Assembly (NCBI GenBank): GCA_029255685.2
Contig: CM055320.2
Location: 39,185,927 to 39,249,926 of the forward strand
Direction of reading: 5' to 3'
Source of the DNA: Silene conica
Taxonomy: Eukaryota > Streptophyta > Magnoliopsida > Caryophyllales > Caryophyllaceae
Length of the DNA: 64,000 nt
A program made the position numbers and the translations under genes. Positions 1 through 11,089 of the stretch are shown here, in pieces. Each line of letters begins with the position of its first letter. The first letter of the stretch is position 1. Below the pieces are notes generated by a model. That model did not search any database. It was not told the DNA's origin and saw nothing but the letters and a program-made list of their open reading frames with translations.

Positions 1-233
1 TCAAATTCTTCATCACTGTCACTATTATTGTTGGGATTGTATTCCATTTCTTTCTGACTAGCAACAGTTTTCTCTTTTGATTTTCGCTTCTTATTCTTCC
101 TACTAGCCGCCATAGTTTCCATTGAATTAACAAGCTCGGGTATCCCAGCTTCTTGAAGTCTTCTCTTATTTTTTGCAATCCTTTCATGTCGAATTCTTTC
201 GTAGTCATTCGAAACATATTGCTTGTCTGTCAT
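1..233 (-). CDS. Partial second CACTA ORF (N-terminal part)
   Basis: An ATG at 233-231 opens a frame of 77 codons with no stop before the window edge. It starts MTDKQYVSNDYERIRHERIA, followed by N-K-R-R-L-Q-E-A-G-I-P, a lysine-rich stretch (KNKKRKSKEK) and an acidic end (SDSDEEF). The pattern YExIRxxRI...NxxxLxxxGIP resembles the N-terminus of the smaller, DNA-binding type protein that accompanies TNP2-like transposases in plant CACTA elements (Ptta/En/Spm group). That assignment rests on recalled family pattern plus its position downstream of the transposase on the same strand. The basic tract fits nuclear and DNA-binding roles, but no domain is complete enough to prove it. Confidence 0.5.
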   Translation of the reverse strand, partial: MTDKQYVSNDYERIRHERIAKNKRRLQEAGIPELVNSMETMAASRKNKKRKSKEKTVASQKEMEYNPNNNSDSDEEF

Positions 234-626
234 TCCTCCTATTTGAGTTTATGAGCATTACAATGACCTCGTTAAACATAAACATAAAAATAAAATAACA
301 ATGATCATATAAAACATACAAAGCAGAGAACAACATTTGTATGATAAAATCAGCCTATGATTGATAAAATCAGCCTACGACTGATAAAATAGTATGATAA
401 AATCAGCGTATGAAAAGTTATCCGCCTCACTCGAACAGAACAATATAACCAGGTAGCCCTTCGTCTCACTTAAGGAATCACACTTTTGTTATAGAAACTG
501 CCTGTCATAGTTATAAAACTCATCCGCCTTTCCATGGTATAAAACAGAGAACAACATTAGAAAAACAAAAAACTGGAAAAATAGAAAAACGATAAATCAA
601 GACTAAAAATAGTATGAAAAATATTT
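234..626. repeat. CACTA intergenic segment with short tandem repeat
   Basis: This gap separates the two CACTA genes. At about 342-407 it holds roughly four copies of a 13-20 bp unit built on TGATAAAATCAGC, with copies starting near 342, 362, 382 and 395. No coding frame was found. Short repeats of this kind may be binding sites for the element's accessory protein, but that is only inference. Confidence 0.35.
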
Positions 627-1536
627 CTAACATGGTTTATATGAGACTGTAAAACGTAAGAAACAACTAATAAAAAAAAGCTCGTGCGAAAGCTTATAGA
701 CGAACACCACTCCTCGGTCCTCATTATTAAGTTCCTCATCTGCTTGCATCCATTCCCATAAAGTATCATCGCAATCAGAAGTGCCATCACTTAACTCACA
801 CAAATCATTAACATGTGCTAGCATTGTATTTGCATCGACGATAGCAGGATCAATATCAGCTCTAGATAATATAAGATCTTCATCAGAAACGGTTCTTGAT
901 ACTAAATTTGGTATGGGTTCGTTAGGTTCATTCCAGTATGAATTTGGGGAAATTGTCTCATCGTCATGGTCAAATACATCTCTTGGGACCTAGGTCATCA
1001 CGTAATGGAGGCCATCTATAATAGGATCTGCAATATAAAAGACTTGGTGGACCTGAGATGGTAAGACAAAAGGATCATCAATAGAACAAAATTTGTTCTT
1101 ACTTATGCAAGTCATTCCATATTCGTCCTTCTCTACTTGATACCACTCACAACGAAACAACACTACATTAAACTTTAATGAGTAATTCAGCTCAATTATT
1201 TCTAGAATTGCACCATAATATATTACCTCCCCTTCCAAGGGATTTTGATCTCTAGAGCTAGTAAAACTAGAAGTTACCGCTGCAAGAGATACACCACTAT
1301 TCTGCGTCTTGCATTTTGCGTCACGAGATTTAGTATAAAAATCATACCCGTTAGCATAATAGCCCATGTACCTCCTGGCGGTAGAAGAAGGACCCTTTGC
1401 AAACCAAAATATATTGTCTGAAATGTTCTCTTTAGTTGTCTTTTCTTTTAACCAACTAGAAAATTCATGACAATGGCTTCGTGCACGTTTCCATTTGTTA
1501 TTTCTCCGTTGGGAGCTTACAAAAGTTTCATGGTCC
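627..1536 (-). CDS. CACTA transposase DUF4216 region and C-terminal tail, in-frame stop
   Basis: From the predicted acceptor at 1536 the frame reads through KWKRARSHCHEFSSWLKEK and FWFAKGPSSTARRYMGYYAN into a DUF4216-like block (YYGAILEIIELNY, VVLFRCEWYQVE, FYIADP) ending GLHYVMT, then meets a TAG at 990-992. The same frame continues directly with VPRDVFDHDDETISPNSYW and an acidic tail to a stop near 627. The similarity to the family tail just after the TAG shows that the stop interrupts the gene rather than ending it. The most economical reading is a nonsense mutation. Confidence 0.75.
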
Positions 1537-1646
1537 CTGCATACAAAAATTAAAACTTAATTTAAAAATTGTTCAGAAATATTAAACTAATTTAAATAGA
1601 TACTTTGCTTCCATAAGGGTAGATAAAATTAACTTAATTTATAAAC
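1537..1646 (-). other. Probable transposase intron
   Basis: On the minus strand a GT donor (1646-1645) and an AG acceptor (1538-1537, preceded by TTTTTGTATGC) bound about 110 bases of A/T-rich sequence containing stops. Joining the flanks keeps the frame from the DUF4218 end (...SVEVDQ) into the next exon (DHETFVSSQRRNNKWKRARS). The boundaries are predicted from sequence only. Confidence 0.5.
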
Positions 1647-2436
1647 TGATCAACTTCAACACTATCTGAATTGAACAAGGCATACCGATGTGCTTGTTCA
1701 CTTAATTTAGGATCCAGCGTGAATAACTTTCCTTTTCTCCATTTCTTCCCTCCTAATGGTTTTTCATCATTAGCAAAAAAATGATTCTCACAAATGACAT
1801 CATGTCCATTTACTTCCATATCAAATCTCTCATTATAACACTTTGTTTTCATCCCACCATTCATGTACCGAGAACAAAACCTGGTGCATTCCTCAATCAA
1901 GTATCCTTCTGCAATAGATCCTTCAAGGCGACCTTTATTTCGAACATACGATTTCAACTTACACAAAAACCGTTCAATGAAATACATTCCCCTTCCATGC
2001 ACCGGACCCCCAAGCTTAACTTCGTCTACTAGATGAATAGGCAAATGCACCATTATGTCAAAAAAACTTGGAAGGAAAATTTTTCAAACTCACATAATAT
2101 TTGAACAATTTCCGTTTGCAAATGATCAAGTTCCTTGGGATTCAGAACCTTACTATACAACTTTCGGAAAAAACTGCTCAACTTAATCAAAGGAATAGCT
2201 ACATGCCTCGGAAGGGACCTTCTAGCGGCAACTTGAATCAAATAGTGTAATAAGATGTGAGCATCATGACTTTTATAACCACTTACTTTCTTTTGTGCGG
2301 AATTCACACATCTTGAAATATTTGAGGCAAAACCATGCGGCATTTTTGCAGATTTCAAAACGCGACAAAAAAATGTCTTTTTCTTTTGAACACATTGAAT
2401 AACATGCCTTTTGAAAAGATACATGTTTCTGATCAT
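1634..2436 (-). CDS. CACTA transposase DUF4218 region (two frames)
   Basis: Two adjoining frames cover this part: 2053-2436, then 1634-2053. The first holds the family segment running from a Lys-rich stretch through SGYKSHDAHILLHYLIQVA. The second begins MVHLPIHLVDEVKLGGPVHG and contains MYFIERFLCKLKSYV and EECTRFCSRYMNGG, which are typical of DUF4218 in plant CACTA transposases. The frames are separated by a single-base shift in the A-rich and T-rich run near 2083-2090. Reading just upstream of MVHL in the second frame restores FFDI, the expected family residues, which confirms the frameshift. The function of DUF4218 is not established; it lies C-terminal to the catalytic region in full-length members. 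Confidence 0.8.
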
Positions 2437-4198
2437 CTGAAAGTTGAGGATGCAAATCTTCCTTAATGCCTAACTCTAGAATGTCAAACCGAGCTTTTGC
2501 ATGATCTTTAGTTTTCCCGGCAATATCCAATAAAGTTCCCAACAAATTATCACATAAATTTTTTTCAATATGCATCACATCTAAATTATGTCGACATGCA
2601 TTGACTTTCCAATAAGGTAACTCAAAAAATAAAGACTTTTTTTTCCAAGGACAGTCATTTTTCTTTTTCTTTTGCTTTTTTCCAAATGAATTCACAAAAC
2701 CAGATACCTCTTCAAAAACATCAAATCCACTTAATGGTTTTGGAGGGAGTCTATCTTCAATCTTACCATTAAAAGACTTTTTGTTTCTCCTCCAAGGGTG
2801 TTGGATATCTAAAAATTTGCTATTGTCCATATAACACATCTTTTTACTATGGTTCAAATAAAGCGAATCATTTTTATGGTTACAACTTGGACATGCAAAC
2901 ATACCTTTTGTTTTCCATCCAGATAACATTGAGTAACCTGGAAAATCACTTATTGTCCAACACAAAGAAGCACGCAACATGAATGTTTCATTCCTTTTTT
3001 TATCATAAGTTTCCAGCCCTATATTCCATAGATCTTTCAACTCATCAATCAAAGGCTGTAGATAAATGTCAATATTATTTCCAGGACCCTCTGGACCCGG
3101 GATAAGCAGTGATAACATCAAATACTCATGCTTCATAAACATCCACGGAGGCAAATTGTAATTGATCAACACAACAGGCCATGTACTATGAGAAACACTC
3201 ATTGTCCTAAATGGACTAAATCCATCAGAAGCCAATCCTAACCTCACATTTCTAGGTTCTTTAGCAAACTCGGGGTATAATGAATCAAATTGTTGCCAAG
3301 CTAAGCCATCAGCAGGATGTCGAAGGTTTCCATCTTTCGGACGTTTATCAAAGTGCCAAGTCATATATTCTGCAATTTCATAGCACATATATATTCTTTC
3401 CAGCCTTGGTTTAAGAGGAAAATGCCATAGGACCTTAGCTGGAACTCGAGGAATAGGTTTTGAGGACTCATTAGATTGACTCTCTTCACATTGTCTCCAC
3501 TTGGAGGCATGACAAACCCGACATTCTTCTGAATTTTCATACTCTTTCCAATATAGCATGCAATCATTAGGATACGCACAGATCTTCTTATAGTCAAGGC
3601 CTAGGTCTCTCACAATGTTTCTAGCTTCTCTAAAACTAGCTGGAAGATTTGCTTCTGGAACCATTTCTTTCAAAAGTTTTATGAGGTCATGAAAAGCTAC
3701 ATTACTAATTCCATGAAGTGTCTTATATAAAAATAGTCGAATGATAAAAGACAGTTTAGAGAAGTTTTTACATCCTGGGAACAACTCTTGTTTACCATCC
3801 TCTACCAACCTATAAAACTTCTTAGCTTTATCATTTGGGCCATTTTGTACACTAGTCGAACTTTCAGAAATATTTCTAAATACATCAGTTAATAACTCAT
3901 CAGTACCATCGAAAAATATTAACCCCTCATCTTCAGTTCGAGTATTGAACTCATTTGACAGTGGTTTCTCACCATGAAAGATCCACAAATAATAATCCTC
4001 AATAAAACCATATACTTTAAGGTGGTCAAAAACATCATGTCTTCTTAACCAAAATCGATTTTTACACCGCTTACATGGACACCTTATTTGACCCCCTACA
4101 CTGACCTTAAAAAATGATGCATTAAGGAATTCAAGAACTCCAGTTTCATACTCAGGTAATCGTCGAGGTAAATACATCCAACTTCTACCCGTTTCCAT
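2273..4198 (-). CDS. CACTA transposase N-terminal and TNP2 (Transposase_21) region
   Basis: This is the longest open frame of the transposase, 641 codons from the ATG at 4198. Residues 1-77 match the transposase-associated domain: CPCKRCKN near residue 40 and a ...HL...GF...Y..W..HGE ending. The TNP2 catalytic region follows, with GLASDGFSPF at 321-330, SDFPGYSMLSGWKTKG then CPSC at 417-439, and HNLDVMHIEKN at 537-547. These are the conserved acidic and aromatic motifs of plant CACTA transposases. The last 25 or so residues before the stop at 2273 no longer match the family, which places a frameshift near 2345-2375; the correct continuation is in another frame. The ATG chosen gives the usual MxxxRSWMY-type start of this family. 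Confidence 0.88.
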   Translation of the reverse strand: METGRSWMYLPRRLPEYETGVLEFLNASFFKVSVGGQIRCPCKRCKNRFWLRRHDVFDHLKVYGFIEDYYLWIFHGEKPLSNEFNTRTEDEGLIFFDGTDELLTDVFRNISESSTSVQNGPNDKAKKFYRLVEDGKQELFPGCKNFSKLSFIIRLFLYKTLHGISNVAFHDLIKLLKEMVPEANLPASFREARNIVRDLGLDYKKICAYPNDCMLYWKEYENSEECRVCHASKWRQCEESQSNESSKPIPRVPAKVLWHFPLKPRLERIYMCYEIAEYMTWHFDKRPKDGNLRHPADGLAWQQFDSLYPEFAKEPRNVRLGLASDGFSPFRTMSVSHSTWPVVLINYNLPPWMFMKHEYLMLSLLIPGPEGPGNNIDIYLQPLIDELKDLWNIGLETYDKKRNETFMLRASLCWTISDFPGYSMLSGWKTKGMFACPSCNHKNDSLYLNHSKKMCYMDNSKFLDIQHPWRRNKKSFNGKIEDRLPPKPLSGFDVFEEVSGFVNSFGKKQKKKKNDCPWKKKSLFFELPYWKVNACRHNLDVMHIEKNLCDNLLGTLLDIAGKTKDHAKARFDILELGIKEDLHPQLSDDQKHVSFQKACYSMCSKEKDIFLSRFEICKNAAWFCLKYFKMCEFRTKESKWL

Positions 4199-4508
4199 AT
4201 TCTAATCGCAAGTTCTGAAATAAATTTTAATTTGATTTAAAGATAAAAATGAAAAACACATTATAAGAAAGAATAATTTACAATTCTAGTGAAAAGTATA
4301 ATAGAAGTAAATGAATCAAAATTCAATTCTAGTGAGCCCAATAAGTATACTTGTTTCAAACATTAAATATACTTCAGAGAAAGAAGCACGAAACATGAAA
4401 AAAATTATATGTCTAGGTACAAAAACCACATTAAAATAATGAACAAAAGAATTTTATGACTATCTAAGGACCCAACTTTTGATATAAAAGTTCAACGGTG
4501 GGGATTCT

Positions 4509-4625
4509 TTAAACAATTTCCGTTTGCAAATGATCAAGTCCTTGGGATTCAGAACCTTACTATACAACTTTCGGAAAAAAAAATGCTCAACTTAATCAAA
4601 GTAATAACTACATGCCTCGGAAGGT
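4509..4625 (-). repeat. Duplicated DUF4218 fragment
   Basis: About 115 bases repeat the transposase segment at 2101-2217 almost exactly (shared landmarks: TTTCCGTTTGCAAATGATCA, CTTACTATACAACTTTCGG, TACATGCCTCGGAAGG). A few substitutions and an expanded A run (nine A instead of six) distinguish the copy. It has the same orientation as the gene but lies upstream of its start. Confidence 0.8.
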
Positions 4626-5792
4626 TAATATACACCATTGTACTGTACAAGGTTGCTACAAATCCCACAAAGCATCAAAGTTTCAGCCTATGTAGAACAA
4701 TTTAGCAGTATATGCGTTTGTGTTTGTCACGAAAGTCTTATATTTTTCCTTATTCTTTAACTGTATTGTATCTAATAAATGTAGTGAACCTCAACCAACA
4801 ACGATATTTAATCATGGACAGTTTGGTCCAAAGACTGATTTAGGAGGCTGCAAAACTGTTAAACCTGACCGACCTACCCAATCAAATAGACAAGGAAACC
4901 CCTGCAGAAATATATTACAATGAAGGTAAATGCAATGTGGATCAGTATGTTTCTGATTTGTAGTTTACTATAACTATACAGCTATACCATATGCTCCGTC
5001 TCTTGTAAATGCAGATATTTTTTTATGGATGAAGAAGCTAAACATATTCTCAAGAAAGCAAGAAGGAGAAAGAGAAAAAAGAATTGGAAAAGAGTATCTT
5101 AACTAAGATGGCTGAAGGTATGATTTATAACGAGTAAACACTCGTAATACAATACCAAAACCTGATCATGGTAAGCCCCGCATAACAAGAACAATAGTCT
5201 AACAAACTGCAGAGTTGTCTTTGACATAATGGATCGAAATCAAGTAAAAAGTCTTTGGTCGAAGTCGGAAAGAGGTTTGATATTCCCCCTCAAACCTTCC
5301 CCGTGGATCCCTGATCCGGTTCAAAATCCAACTCATTCAGGGGATGTCAATCACCCCTTACAAAGACCTACACACCCGTTAAGCTATGCTAATGAACTAC
5401 GACTGGACTTGCCTTATCCTCCAACACAAACTCTCATTTAACACAAATTATCAACCGTTTCTCCGTCCCTCCTTATCCTTACCAGCACTCGACATTGCTA
5501 TACTTGTCAATTACTATCTATTATACTTAGCAGAAGCCCTTTTAAATATATATATATAAGACTATTTATAAATACGAATTGGAATGAGATTAAGCAACAG
5601 ACGAAACAGCAGGTAAACATGGATTTTCATAAATTACTAGCAAGAAAACAATTAATAGTAATTTTGAGATGGATTTAACAACAAACAATTGAATTGGAAA
5701 TAATAATTAATAGCAAGAAAACAATTCGACGGAAAAAAAAACGAATTGATCGGAATTGAATTATCATACCTGAGACAATTAGGAACTTTACG
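4626..5792. other. A/T-rich gap without recognisable gene
   Basis: Between the CACTA fragment and the truncated copia LTR I see only A/T-rich sequence, a short (TA)n run near 5549, and two open frames of 67 and 70 codons without family resemblance. No terminal repeats, splice structure or coding signature was recognised. Confidence 0.4.
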
Positions 5793-7044
5793 AATGTGAG
5801 TTTTGTTTCTTTAAGTTTAGTCATAAAAACTTAAATAGATCTTATGCATGCATGATGATATCATAAGATGTAATGGTCCTTACATTGGTTTTAGAAGGTT
5901 TATACTCAATAATCACCTATTATTTGAGTCTTCAATTAACCGAAATCCTCTTGTAACGATCTAACAAAAATCGTCTCCTAAAGGTGCGTATCAAGGACCC
6001 GATCTCAAACTAACACCAATTTTGTTACTAGGAAATTAGTATTAGTATACTAGAAATAATAATAATAATATTACTCTTATAATATTATTAATATGGAAAT
6101 AATAAACTTCCTAGAAACTATTTTACTAGAAGTAGAGAGAATGGTGTTGTAGTAATGTTGGATGATCAAGCATGAAGGCTAACAACAACAACAACAACAA
6201 CAACTAGTATATTAATGAGATGTGTAAGTGTGTATTATATAGAGCAAACATGAGCCCTCTTGCACTCATGATGGCCGGCTATGATGAGCCAAAGATGGCC
6301 AATGCATGCCTCTTATGCTCTTACATAAAGGGAGCAATATGCCTTACACTTATTGCACAACACTCTACCCTTATACACTTACACACACAAGCTCACTCAC
6401 ATACTACACTTACACGGCTGAAATGGGGTACCAAATGGACCCATTTTATCTTTGTCAATTGTGTTAATTTGTAACATGTTACATATGTTCCATAACACAT
6501 GACCCAATTTGTTAATTATGCAATTTTAACTATTAAAATCCATAATTCACAAATTTATTACATTTAAATAATTATTCCAATATTTCGAATTTATTATTGT
6601 ATAAAATGTAATATCATAATTTTAATTACAACTCTTTGTAATTTTATGATCAACCGTGTTCATTCTCAATTTGATCGTTTCCCGAACGAATAAATAAAAC
6701 CGTGTAATAAAAACAATTTTATTACTTTGACTAATATTATTATAATCCCATTATAAAATATTCGTCATATAAAATTATTTCCAAAATTTCTAGTTATTAA
6801 TTAATTTGTATCCAATACAATATTAATTAATTATTCCATTGAGACGGAATTCCCTAAAGATATGACCTTAAGGGATCAACTGATCACCACCATCATATGA
6901 CGATAATGTCAAACTCTAGACAGCCAATCATTATCGGTAAATGTTGATCAGTCGACTTTAAAAGAGTAACACTCCCAGTTGTGTTTCATTCAAATGAGTT
7001 TTAATTACGTCAACACACTATTGTCGAGGACACTTCCTCCAACA
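5793..7044 (-). repeat. C1 3' LTR (outer end truncated)
   Basis: The LTR matches 13622-14872 almost base for base, including the (AAC)n run near 6181 and the closing CTTCCTCCAACA. The TGTTGGGAACTAAG terminus seen at 13585 is missing; homology starts at AATGTGAG (5793). Confidence 0.9.
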
Positions 7045-7060
7045 ATCTCCCACTTGTCCG
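7045..7060 (-). promoter_or_regulatory. C1 polypurine tract
   Basis: Read on the minus strand, ACAAGTGGGAGAT directly precedes the TGTTGG LTR start. This is the classic plant copia plus-strand primer site. Confidence 0.8.
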
Positions 7061-10000
7061 AGACAAGTGTGTGTCACCAATTCTCTTGCCCTATTACTAT
7101 CTCCCACTCAATGCATGGCGTCCTCTCAGGTCGTGCCGGCAATTGATTAAAATCTAGAGTGGTTTTTCTCGATCTGGAGTTATAACTACTGACCGGAATT
7201 ATCTACCATAGATACCTTCCGAGCGTGGCCACGCATTTCTAGTTATTATTCTCCTCGAGTGGCCTAGAGATATTGTTCAACCCTGACAAGGGGTGGACAA
7301 TTCCTAATCGACTTATTTCTTCCGGCTGGCGACAGCCCATCATAACCCAAAACATGTCCTTATAAACCCCAGTTACGAAGGTGTTAGGACATAAATCAAA
7401 GTTAATCTGAAAACTATGCCACCTCAGAGATCAGTCATTAGTCCAAGAACTGACTCATGTGAAACACGATAGATGCTCCCGCCACGACCAGGCAGTCTTT
7501 TAATAAGATTACGCAAGAGCTTTATCAGTGGTCATTAGCCCGGCAAATGTATCTTAACATGTCTATGCCTAGGTGATCGATTAGTCATCCCGTATGACTC
7601 TATGGCAATTGAACTCGCCATCAATCGCATCACTCATCCGGTTGCATTGAGATGTCACCTCACTTAAGCAACTAGGGGCGAGGTCATGATAATTCAATTC
7701 ACTTTAATGGGGTTCAATATGGTCTTACCATCCCATTTGAATTTTACTTGACCTTTCGTGAGTTATAAATAACTCAAACAATTAGTGGATTACACCATCC
7801 AAGTGGTCAACCTTTGAACACCATTTAATTTACAATCAACTTTAGGGTCTCTCGTTTGCATCCCTTAAAATTGTAATTATCTTCATTTTGAGTAAACCAG
7901 GTTTACCATGGTTCGTGCGAGCGTTCACTTTGCGGATAATATCCATACATTGATCTTTCATCTGAAAGAGACAAGTCATTCTCATGACTAGCGAATAAGA
8001 TTATGTGCATTGTGTAACTCCCAGCCACAGCAATGCCTTTACATAATTTGTGAACTTACACATTTTGTAGAATCTTGTGATGACCATGTAGTTAAAATAC
8101 AAGTCATTGAGATGCAGTCAATGAATGTAAGCCAAAGATTATCATAAATCTTTGCTTGGTATCTTGGAACTTGAGTCGTTGCAAACCTTTTACCATACGA
8201 CTAAGTTATCTTCCAAAATCTTGAATTTGTCTTTCATCTTCATTGGAGAATACTTTGACAATTGATCAAGGTTTAATCATTGCTTTAACACCTGCTCAAC
8301 GGGTTGTCCTGTAAGCTGCGCGCATCCACTTTACACGATTATACTAATGGCGGAAACACTAGCATTTTTAAACGTGTAAACAATAGTACTTAAGGTTCGA
8401 TAAATTTCCATGATCTCATCATGGTAATACTATCTTCATCTCTATGAACAACCTTAATACTAATAACAAGATGTTCTTTACAATCTCAACCAAACATCCC
8501 ATGTTCAATTAGATTTAATTCATATCAATATGTTATCCAGAACCAAAAACTCGTGTACCTTTCATAAGTATCAATGCTTCATTCCAAACGAGCAATGAGT
8601 TGTTTTAGATAACGTTTACTCCCACTAAACTCTTGTTCTTGCCTGATTCTGAAAATCCCGAAGTCATACCCATGACCCAATAGCTTCAAATCCTGGAGCG
8701 AGAACTCCCACTGAACTTTATATTTAACCGTAAATCATAAAGCTCCCACTCAATTCAATGTTCCTTAACATTTAATGAATTGAAATGGTTGGGACTTAAC
8801 CATATGTGCTAATAGTCACATCCTTTTCAAATACCCTTTTGAAAAGTGGTTATTGAGTTTACTGAATTCATTCTCAATGAATTACCTTACTACTTTCAAC
8901 AAAGTTACCCTTAACTTTGCAGACTGCTGGCATCCACATGTCAACATATACTTCTCCCAATAAATCTCATTTATTAGCATGTATGTCTTATAAATTTCAT
9001 GGTCTTTAGAATTTGCATTGACACATTTAGATCACCATCTAAATCCAAGAACCCTTTCTTGAGCCTTTGCAAAATCTTTTGAATAATTTTCTTCGAGTGT
9101 CCTCCCGTAGTTTCTATAAGAGTCTTTTCTTATGGTGTACAATTTCTGTGTGTGGGAACTTCCAGTTCCCCACATTTATCTTATCTTATACTGTACGAGG
9201 ACTCCATCATGGATCTTATCCATGTATAGAATTTTTCCTTACAAACTTCAAGAATTTATTCTTGAAGTATCCCCAGGGCCGGGGCCGTTGGGATATAAGG
9301 CGTAGATATTTACCAAACCGTAGATCTTATCTACAACCTTTGGGCTTATCCACAACTTTTGGGATGATAAGGCGTAGAATCTTATCCACAACCTAATCTA
9401 CCTTTTGCAATCATAAGGTGTAGATTTTCTAAATCGTAGATCCTATCCACAACTTAATCTACCTTCTAAATCTCTTACATAACCAAAACACAATAAATCC
9501 TACTATTCACTAATAGATCACATCCATTGTGCTTATCAAAATCATATGCTACTTGTGGCCTTTTTCAAATTTCTCCCACTCTATCTTTGTAATAATAATC
9601 CCATTTTATCACCAAAGATAGCCACTAAGGCCACAAGCAATGACTTTGATGTTGGTTTGTGTACCCTTATGATTTATTACAGAAAATATTCGATTTAAAG
9701 CTTAGATAGTTTTGGATGGTTGATAACTTTTCCTCATAATTGAGTTCTAAACTTAATTTTGATTTTGATTTGATTTGAATTGGGTATCCTATACCTATTC
9801 TGTTTCACAATCAATTCTATTTTATGTTTAAGATTGCAAGTGTTAAACTAAACATGAACATAATAATAAAACCGATAGTGACTTGGGTTGAAAGCCAAGT
9901 CACTATATTATCCAAAATACAACTAATTTGTTCAAGGATTTCCCTTTCGTCGTCCAACAAGGAAATAAAACACAGGCTTTAAATTGTTCATACAACACTT

Positions 10001-10178
10001 GAAATACTAGCAAAATAAGAGAGAAAACAAAGCTCCTTGATCATCCCGAGTGGAGCTACTCTTAGTTCCCTTGATCCATCAAGCTTGTTTCTCCTTTCCC
10101 TTATCTTTGCTTTCATGCCCTAATTCAAGTAAGAAGAGCATTCACATCACAACTTGTATCATAATACATAAGTTGAGA
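7061..10178 (-). other. C1 interior without readable pol
   Basis: About 3.1 kb between gag and the polypurine tract where an autonomous copia element would carry protease, integrase, RT and RNase H. I find no frame with their motifs. Features present are repeated CTCCCACT-type segments (for example near 8600-8770) and repeated short segments built on GGCGTAGAT/CTTATCCACAACCT around 9290-9480. It resembles a long non-coding filler of a non-autonomous element rather than a mutated pol gene. Confidence 0.55.
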
Positions 10179-11089
10179 TTAACATAAAATTGGGATAGTT
10201 ATCGTACCAACTGGAAGAATTTTCCCATCTTTGAGATCGCTGAGATACTTGGAACAGTTCCTCTTCCAATGTCCTTTGCCATTGCAATAAAAGCACTTAG
10301 CTCCCTGATAAGGGTTCTTGTTGGAATTGGAGGTGCTTGCCTCAGAAGACACTTTCTTTGAACCTTTGGAAGGTTTCTTTCCCTTTGCCTTACCCTTCCT
10401 CTTGAACTTTCCTTTGCTCTTAACATCAATGTTGAGCACATCCTTAGGGGCACTAACATTTAGGCCCATATCCCTTTCAGCTTGCACGATCATATTGTGC
10501 AATTCATCGAGAGAGATGTCTTGGTTTCTCATGTTGAAATTCACCCGGAATTGTCCATAAGTTTCACCTTAGACAAGGAGTGTAGGATTTTGTCAATCAC
10601 TAGTTCTTTAGGAATGTCCACTTGATTCATCCTTAGGGTTTCTACATGCTCAATTAACTTGAGCACATGTGGGCTAGCCTTTTGCCCCTCCTTAAGGTTG
10701 AGATCAAAGAAGGCCGATGCCGCCTCGTATTGGACAATTCTCGAAGCCTTTGAGAACATTGTCATAAGCCTGGAGTAGATCTCATAGGCCGTGCCAATCT
10801 TTATGGCACTCCTTTGGAGTTCTGGCTCCATCGAGAAGATCAAAACATTTTTCATTGCCCAAGACTCCTTGTGATAAGTATCATAAGGTCGTCTTGCCGC
10901 GACGGTGGCATTTACTGCAGGTTCGGGAGGTGATGCTTCAATGAGGAATTCGGTCTTACCGTCACCTTGTGCCGCCAACAACAGTTGGGCATCCCAATCA
11001 GCAAAGTTTGCCCCATTCTTTTCTAGCTTACAACGATCCATGAAGGATTGTAACCATGAAGTGTTCGTAGTAGTGGTGGAAGTGGTCAT
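10179..11089 (-). pseudogene. C1 copia Gag, one frameshift
   Basis: Gag coats the element RNA in cytoplasmic particles. The first frame (ATG at 11089, stop at 10541) has the copia Gag core: SWLQSFMDRCKL, NFADWDAQLLLAAQ, a KNVLIFSMEPEL segment and a YEAASAFFDLNLKEGQKAS segment. The second frame (10179-10544) starts MNFNMRNQDISLDELHNM and carries a basic KGKFKRKGKAKGKK stretch and a zinc knuckle CFYCNGKGHWKRNC (CX2CX4HX4C). Reading just before the first stop in the second frame gives YGQFRVNFNM, the family continuation, so a single frameshift near 10555 separates them. Protein ends soon after the knuckle without running into a protease. The same Gag start appears in C2 at 63876. Confidence 0.85.

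Larger units (their letters stand above)
1..4198 (-). mobile_element. CACTA (En/Spm-type) DNA transposon, coding part, truncated by window edge
   Basis: The transposase pseudogene at 627-4198 and the start of a second ORF at 1-233 lie in the same orientation, the usual two-gene layout of plant CACTA elements. I could not find the CACTA-type terminal inverted repeats. The distal end lies left of the window, and the 5' end should lie between 4198 and about 5790, where I see no clear terminus. The boundaries given are therefore only those of the coding block. Two frameshifts and an in-frame stop make this copy non-autonomous. Confidence 0.75.
627..4198 (-). pseudogene. TNP2-like CACTA transposase, broken
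   Basis: One transposase gene is spread over several frames. From 4198 leftward come the transposase-associated domain, the TNP2 catalytic region, the DUF4218 region, an intron, the DUF4216 region and an acidic C-terminal tail ending at 627. Three lesions break it. A frameshift lies near 2345-2375, where the reading passes from the first frame to the frame that encodes the segment at 2053-2436. A second frameshift lies in the A/T run near 2083-2090, just before the conserved FFDIMVHL-type segment. An in-frame TAG sits at 990-992, after which the same frame continues with clear family similarity to 627. The host-range chemistry is that of a cut-and-paste DDE-type transposase acting in the nucleus on its own terminal repeats. 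This copy could not make an intact protein unless the lesions are bypassed. Confidence 0.85.

Noticed and set aside
5229-5441. 70-codon plus-strand ORF
   Set aside because: No recognisable domain, proline-rich by composition, and it stands alone in an A/T-rich gap.
4200-5792. CACTA terminal inverted repeat
   Set aside because: I looked for CACTA-type ends upstream of the transposase and found none that is paired or flanked by a 3-bp duplication.
6220-6474. 84-codon ORF repeated almost identically at 14048-14302
   Set aside because: It is antisense inside the C1 LTR and is duplicated only because the LTR is. No domain or codon signature.
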